Assembly (NCBI GenBank): GCA_963920525.1
Contig: OY986439.1
Location: 43,182,193-43,246,192 of the forward strand
Direction: 5' to 3'
Source of the DNA: Dichetophora obliterata
Lineage: Eukaryota; Arthropoda; Insecta; Diptera; Sciomyzidae
DNA length: 64,000 nt
Shown: piece by piece, positions 58,995-64,000 of the stretch
Numbering within the stretch: position 1 is the first letter of the stretch
Layout: the number at the start of each line of letters is the position of its first letter
Notes under the pieces: model-generated
The model's database searches: none
Seen by the model: only the letters and a program-made list of their open reading frames with translations
What the model was told of the DNA's origin: nothing
Program-made: the position numbers and the translations under genes

Positions 58995-61370
58995 TGTCTG
59001 ATTCTTCACTTATTTAACAAATGACACAATTTTTTTGCTCCCTTTGGGGCAGAGAAGAGCCTGTTCTTTGATGCGAGCTTTGTGCAGAAACTTTTCGCTT
59101 TTTAAAATTGCATTACAGCGATTCCTTGTCTCAATGCAATTACAATTTACAATTGTTGTAGCGAAAAATATCGTGATTTCGACAAGTAACAAGAGACTGC
59201 ATCTTAAAATTGCTAACACTCTGTATATTATTGGGTAGAGAGTTGCAAAGACGTATGGTATTAACATAAAATTGACGATCGAACGTTAAACAGACAGATT
59301 TTGGTTGTAAAAAACTATTACCGCGATTAGACTACGAAAATTTTATCTTTTGGAAAAGATATTCTGGCTTTTTGGTTGAAAAGATTTTGTGTATTGCTAC
59401 CAAAGTTCTTAAGTTGAACAGATAGTCGCATGTTAGGTTGAAAATTTGAAACATTATCGTTTTGTTTAAAACAAAAAATATGTGAGCAATATTATTGAAC
59501 GCTTCCCTTATTTTCCGCTTGCTTATTGCATCGCAGCAAGCAAAAAGTTCACACCCATACAAGAGGGTAGGTACTACATATGCATTTGCTAAAAGCATTC
59601 TGATCCTACTAGGAGTAAAATTTTGCTTAACCGAAACTTTCCCTACTGTAATATTAATATGATTGGTCCAAGTCAGCGAACTATTAAAGACAATGCTCAG
59701 ATTTTTAGTAGAACTTACGATTTCAATGCATGAGCCATAGATGACAATTTTTTACGATAGTGTTGATGAGATATTGGTTTGTTTTCTACTTACAATGAGG
59801 CATTTTGACTTTTTTGGGTTCAGGCAAGGAGAATTGGCACAGGCTCAGTTGTAAACTCTCTTCAGATCTTGGTTAATGTTGTCCACACATTTGTCAGGTT
59901 GATTTAAGGGACTACTTATATAAATCTGGACATGATCTGCGTACATTTGCACATGAAATGATGTTAAGATATTTGGAAATTCGTTCACGTAAATTGAAAA
60001 CAAGAGAGGTCCCAAGATGGAATCTTGAGGAACGCCACGAATAACTGGCAATAAATCTGAAGTATTACTGCCAATGTTTACAGATTGCGTGGTATCCGAA
60101 GAAAATTTAAACTTGTTTGATAATTTCGCGCATAAGACGTTGTGATCAATGGTGCCAAATCTTAAGTAGAACTTAGAATAATATTTCGTGGCGATCAAGA
60201 TTTCCACGAATTTCATGAGATGCATCCATTAGTACAGTAACACAGCTTCGCTTAGGTCGAAACCAAGATTGCCTTTCAGTAAGCAAAGTATTTCAAAGAA
60301 TGCATTTGGTCGATATTCGTTCTCTGCTTTGGGAATTGGGATAATTGTGGCTTTTTTCCCAGCTAGTGGGGTATAAAGATATCATAAAAATAGTATTTAA
60401 AAGAGGAACAATAACCGGGAGTAATTTTGGCGGAATAATTTTTCAGAATTTAGGATAAATATTATATAAACCAACTGCATTTGATTTCACTTTTAAGAAC
60501 CTCTGATTAGCTTCGATTAGAGTGATGCGGTAAAAACCGAAAATACTATCTTGGCTTGAGGTACTTTTTTTTACTGGAAATGGATTTGCGACTAGATTAG
60601 AAAGAGAAATATCGAAATATTTTCTGTTCAGTATATTGATTGACCTCATTACTATTTCAAGATTGCATAGCAACCTTGTCCACTCCAAACTCCTTTATAA
60701 TATTCTAAGCTTGACTCCTACCAACGGCTGAGTCAAATTTGCGTTCGTAGTGTGCTAATTTTGCGTCATTACTCACTTTCACTACATTCGCTCCTTAAAA
60801 AATGTGTACATATCTAGTATTTTAAACCTTTTTCAGCGGTTATAAGCTGCATCTTGTTTAAAAATTACATTTTTGATTGAGCTTTGAAACCAGATTGTTT
60901 GATCGGACTTGATGATTTAAGTTTTCAATGAAACAAATTTCTCAAACAGTCGATTAACATTATTTTCTAAAAACGTAATTTGCTCGTTAACTGTTGGCAT
61001 GTTGCAAAACCTTAAACAGTCTGTGCTAATCATTCTATTCTTAAAAGCCCTGTACATTATTTTTTGTTCGGGTGTTTTTATACCAAAATAATAAAAAAGG
61101 AAAATCAAATCATTTTTTGAAAAAACAGGGGCTGATAATTGATCATAAAGTTACTCTTTTGAACGATCACCAAGGAAGAAAACGTCAATTAGAAAATTTG
61201 AATGTTAGGCCTAAGGCGCTAATCGTGTCGATCAGATGATTTTCGCCAATAAATTTCAGTCGCCAGAAATAATTACGTCGGTGTAAGACGATGACAAAGA
61301 TTTTTTTTTTTTTAACAACATGCAATAAGAATAGAGTTCAGCTACTACAGCTTTTACGCACTTTCTCCGC
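58995..61370 (-). pseudogene. LINE ORF2 relic 2, RT box YADD changed to YADH
   Basis: The minus strand reads an endonuclease-like end (61140-61370, poor), MIFLFYYFGIKTPEQKIMYR (60917-61108), QDSIFGFYRI and NAVGLYNIYPKF (60443-60688), then RT palm 59845-60225 with GTIDHNVLCAKLSNKF, IRGVPQDSILGPLLFSIYVN and MYADHVQIY. C-terminal: NAYVVPTLLYGCELFACCDA (59332-59598) and further text to 58995. The second catalytic aspartate of the YADD box is His here, and GVPQGS is GVPQDS. Multiple stops. Clearly dead. Confidence 0.82.
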
Positions 61371-61418
61371 ATTAGATCATCTTAAGAACCAGCCCAAATA
61401 ACATATAAAACAACTCAA

Positions 61419-61743
61419 TAAGGCCATTCACAGTTCGAATACGCTGGTCTGCCATTTGTTCGATCTGCTATTTGTTCGCCAATTTACGAAAACGTATTTT
61501 GCTTCGTTGTTGTTTTGCATACAAATGCAAATACGCAGGCACGCGTAAATAAAAGCAGCCCCTGGACGTGCTCTTTGTACCTCGTATTTTTATGCTCTGT
61601 CTACAGCCGCATAATCACATACATCACAGGGTTGCACAATCATTTTATACGACAGTCACATGGCGAGGTGCTCACAGTTTGAACAATAACAAATGCTATA
61701 AATATGATTTGTTAAAAGTACGCTCAAACCGTGAACAGCCTTA
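61419..61743. mobile_element. MITE-like element between two LINE relics
   Basis: Inverted ends: left TAAGGCCATTCACAGTTCGA, right (minus strand) TAAGGCTGTTCACGGTTTGA. 325 bp, no coding frame. The target duplication is not clear. The GGC(C/T)-T--C start is loosely like the 172 bp MITE at 38390 but the interiors differ. Confidence 0.7.
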
Positions 61744-61861
61744 ATGATATCGATAAGAGTGGTCCAAAACAATCCAAAGTGAGAAAAATTTACCCACCAT
61801 AATATGGGTTGGGCTCAGGGACAACACAAGACATAACAACTAACCATGCGTTTACATAGAT

Positions 61862-64000
61862 CTTATCATACATTAGTTTTCAATCTACTTTTGAGTTGAC
61901 CTTTCGATAAGTTAACATCAAAAAAGCTACAGTTGTTAACAAAGGTACTCATGCGATGTAAAGTAGCAGTAGCCATATAATTTGTTCTACTAAATGGTAA
62001 GTAAATTAAATTGTTAGCATTTCTACTGCTTCTACGGTTAGTGTTAAAATTTATAAGAGTTAGGAGTTCTGGTGAATCGAATACACCAGTTATGAGTTGG
62101 TGTAAATAGACGATATCTGCAGACTTCCTTCTCTCATTCAAAGATTGCATTTTTAATAGTTTTAAACGATCCTCATAAGGAGGAAGGTTTAAAGTGTCAG
62201 TTGCACTTAAGCCCCTTAGAGCAAACCGAACAAAACGTTTTTGGATTTTCTCTATACGTTCAACATGTACATTGTAACTTGGGGACCAAACTTGACTTGC
62301 ATACTCTAAGTGAGGTCGCACAATTGCATAATACAGCGTTGTAGTTGTGATCATACTATTAAATTCTTTGGCCCAGCGTTTCATAAACCCGAGCATAAAA
62401 GATGCTTGCTTTTTTACAAATGTAATCAATATGAACGTTAAACGATAGCTTAGAATCCATGCATATACCCAGATCTTTGACAGCATCTACACGACTTAAT
62501 GCAGTATCTTTTATCTTATAATCAAAAATTAAATTATTCCGTTTTCGCGAAAAGGTCATAGTTTGGCATTTATCTGGATTTAGAAACATATTGTTTTTAG
62601 ATCACCAAATTTCAAAGGATTTCAAATCAGACTGGAGCAGATCTGAATTGTCTTTAGCATCTATTGTTCTGTATATTTTCATGTCATCTGCATAGATAAG
62701 TAGATGAGAGTGTTTGATGATGTGGGTTACATCATTAATGGCTAAAATAAACAGAAGTGGACCAAGGTGGCTACCTTGAGGAACACCTGATTCAGCAAAA
62801 AATTCAGCTGAAAATACGCCTCGAAATCGTATTTGATAAGATCGCTCTGTCAGATAAGATTGAATCCAGCTTACAAAAAATTGTGGAAAACCCATTAAAT
62901 TTAGTTTAAATAGAATTAAGTTGTGTGGCAGTTTATCAAATGCTTTACTAAAATCAGTGTAAATACAGTCAACCTGGTTACCTGAATAAAATGAATTTAA
63001 GCAAAACGTTGTAAAATCGAGGAGATTAGACACAGTGGATCTGCCAGTAACAAATCCATGCTGACGAGTTGTCATGACCTTCCCACAGTGAATCTTCACA
63101 CGATCATACACGAGGCGCTCAAAAAGTTTTGGAATCGACGAGAGTTTCGCGATAGGCCTGTAGTTGTTTATATCGTTCTTACAACCTTTTTTATAGATAG
63201 GACCTATAAAAGATTTTTTCCAAAAAAGTGGAAAAATACTTTCGCTAATTGATTTATTGAATAACATGGACAGTGGTTGACTTAGAACGGAACGACATCG
63301 TGTTAACACTGCGGCAGGAATTCCGTCAGGTCCAGCATTAAAATCCTAATCGATCAATCTAATATACTTTAAAATATCCTCTGAAGTTAAGGATATAGAA
63401 TCCAACGAAACCCAGGGTGTAGAGTTCATGTATTCAAAGTACTCTTCATCAGGATTAAAAGAGTCTGAACAAAATGACTCTTTAAAGAGATTGGCAAATA
63501 GACCACAAATTACGACAGGATCGTCAGTAAATCCGTCAGAGGTTTTAAATGATGAAGGGAATCCATCAGATTTTTTTTTGGTGTATATGAAACCCCAGAA
63601 TTGCTTTGGATCAGACAATATTCTCAGCTTAGTACTGTCTAAATAATTTTGATATCAGGTAGCTGAGCAATTTTCAAAGTCCAGAAACAATCGCTTGTAG
63701 ATTTCTAGGTCATTCAAGTCTAAGCTACAGACATATTTTTTCCATGCCCTATTCCTGCTGTTGCGAAGAATCTTTAACTCCTTTGTGCACCAGGGGTAAG
63801 CACAATTTTTCGTAAATTTGAGGATATATGGCACGGACAGAGAAAACATAGCAAAGATTTCCATATAAAAAAATTAATTGAATCATCAAGAGTGTTATTA
63901 TTAACATATTCTAAAAAAACATGAAGTTTACTTTGAAGCAAATGATTCAACTTCAAAAAGTCAGCTTTTTAAAATTGAATTCATAAACTTTATATATTGA
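61862..64000 (-). pseudogene. LINE ORF2 relic 3 (jockey/CR1-group), nearly intact, continues past the right edge
   Basis: The minus strand reads, from the edge: NCAYPWCTKELKILRNSRNR, SDPKQFWGFIYTKKKSDGFP (63346-63618), a stop, then DFNAGPDGIPAAV. RT 62602-63309 has WKKSFIGPIYKKG, NNYRPIAKLSSIPKLFERLV, QVDCIYTDFSKAFDK, SGVPQGSHLGPLLF and the catalytic YADDMKIY. A stop replaces the Cys of the WC motif at about 62600. It continues with NPDKCQTMTFSRKR and DLGICMDSKLSFNVHI, a frameshift near 62390, then GFMKRWAKEFNSM and VRPHLEYASQVWSPSYNVHV to the stop at about 61866. Few lesions and all catalytic residues are kept, so it is a fairly young copy. The fragment at 36735-37735 belongs to the same family. 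Confidence 0.88.

Overview
The window is AT-rich eukaryotic DNA packed with transposable elements. It looks like insect DNA, most likely from a fly. The clues are an LTR retrotransposon whose primer-binding site fits the 3' end of a Drosophila-type arginine tRNA, a mariner relic with DD41D spacing (a class I recall from tephritid fruit flies), LOA/R1-type and jockey/CR1-group non-LTR relics, and a tRNA-derived SINE. The tephritid suggestion is inference. I found no convincing host protein-coding gene, functional tRNA, rRNA or CRISPR array. The setting could be heterochromatin, a sex chromosome, or a large intron or intergenic region.

Bases 1-5500 hold an open reading frame running off the left edge (minus strand) and three hairpin or TIR elements without coding capacity (829-1406, 2573-3068, 5147-5498). 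Bases 5830-12572 are a mariner relic split by a 5.7 kb Ty3/gypsy-type retrotransposon (6129-11829, minus strand). That element has two identical 229 bp LTRs, a PBS, a polypurine tract, and open gag and pol frames, and it is the only element here that looks intact. Bases 12840-15260 are one copy of a dispersed repeat with a nested hAT-like element; a second copy lies at 46611-47910. Bases 15660-21300 are a broken LINE next to a broken copia element. The copia is split by a hAT element (19361-20673), which itself carries a piggyBac-like MITE. Bases 22029-24255 hold a MITE-like element with tRNA-like pieces and a SINE with target-site duplications.

Bases 25490-31075 are an almost pure array of the 8-mer AAAATATT, about 5.6 kb or roughly 700 units.

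Bases 31076-44280 hold a LOA/R1-type LINE relic (34190-35530), a foldback element (35527-36635), a LINE with its RT core deleted (36735-37735), a 172 bp MITE with TTA duplications (38390-38561), a dead hAT transposase (38690-40320), a LINE with endonuclease and RT (40630-43345) and a second LOA/R1-type relic (43400-44280). Bases 48185-54020 hold two more copies of the hAT family seen at 19361, each with an 8 bp duplication, a foldback element (50124-50996) and a 1.25 kb palindrome (51763-53015). Bases 57600-64000 are three successive LINE relics on the minus strand; the last is the least damaged and runs off the right edge.

The strongest observations are structural: the long AAAATATT array; a hAT family with three dated-by-TSD insertions, in which one copy is the natural empty site for a MITE nested in another; the intact retrotransposon with identical LTRs but no visible target duplication; and four long inverted repeats that could fold into hairpin RNAs if transcribed.
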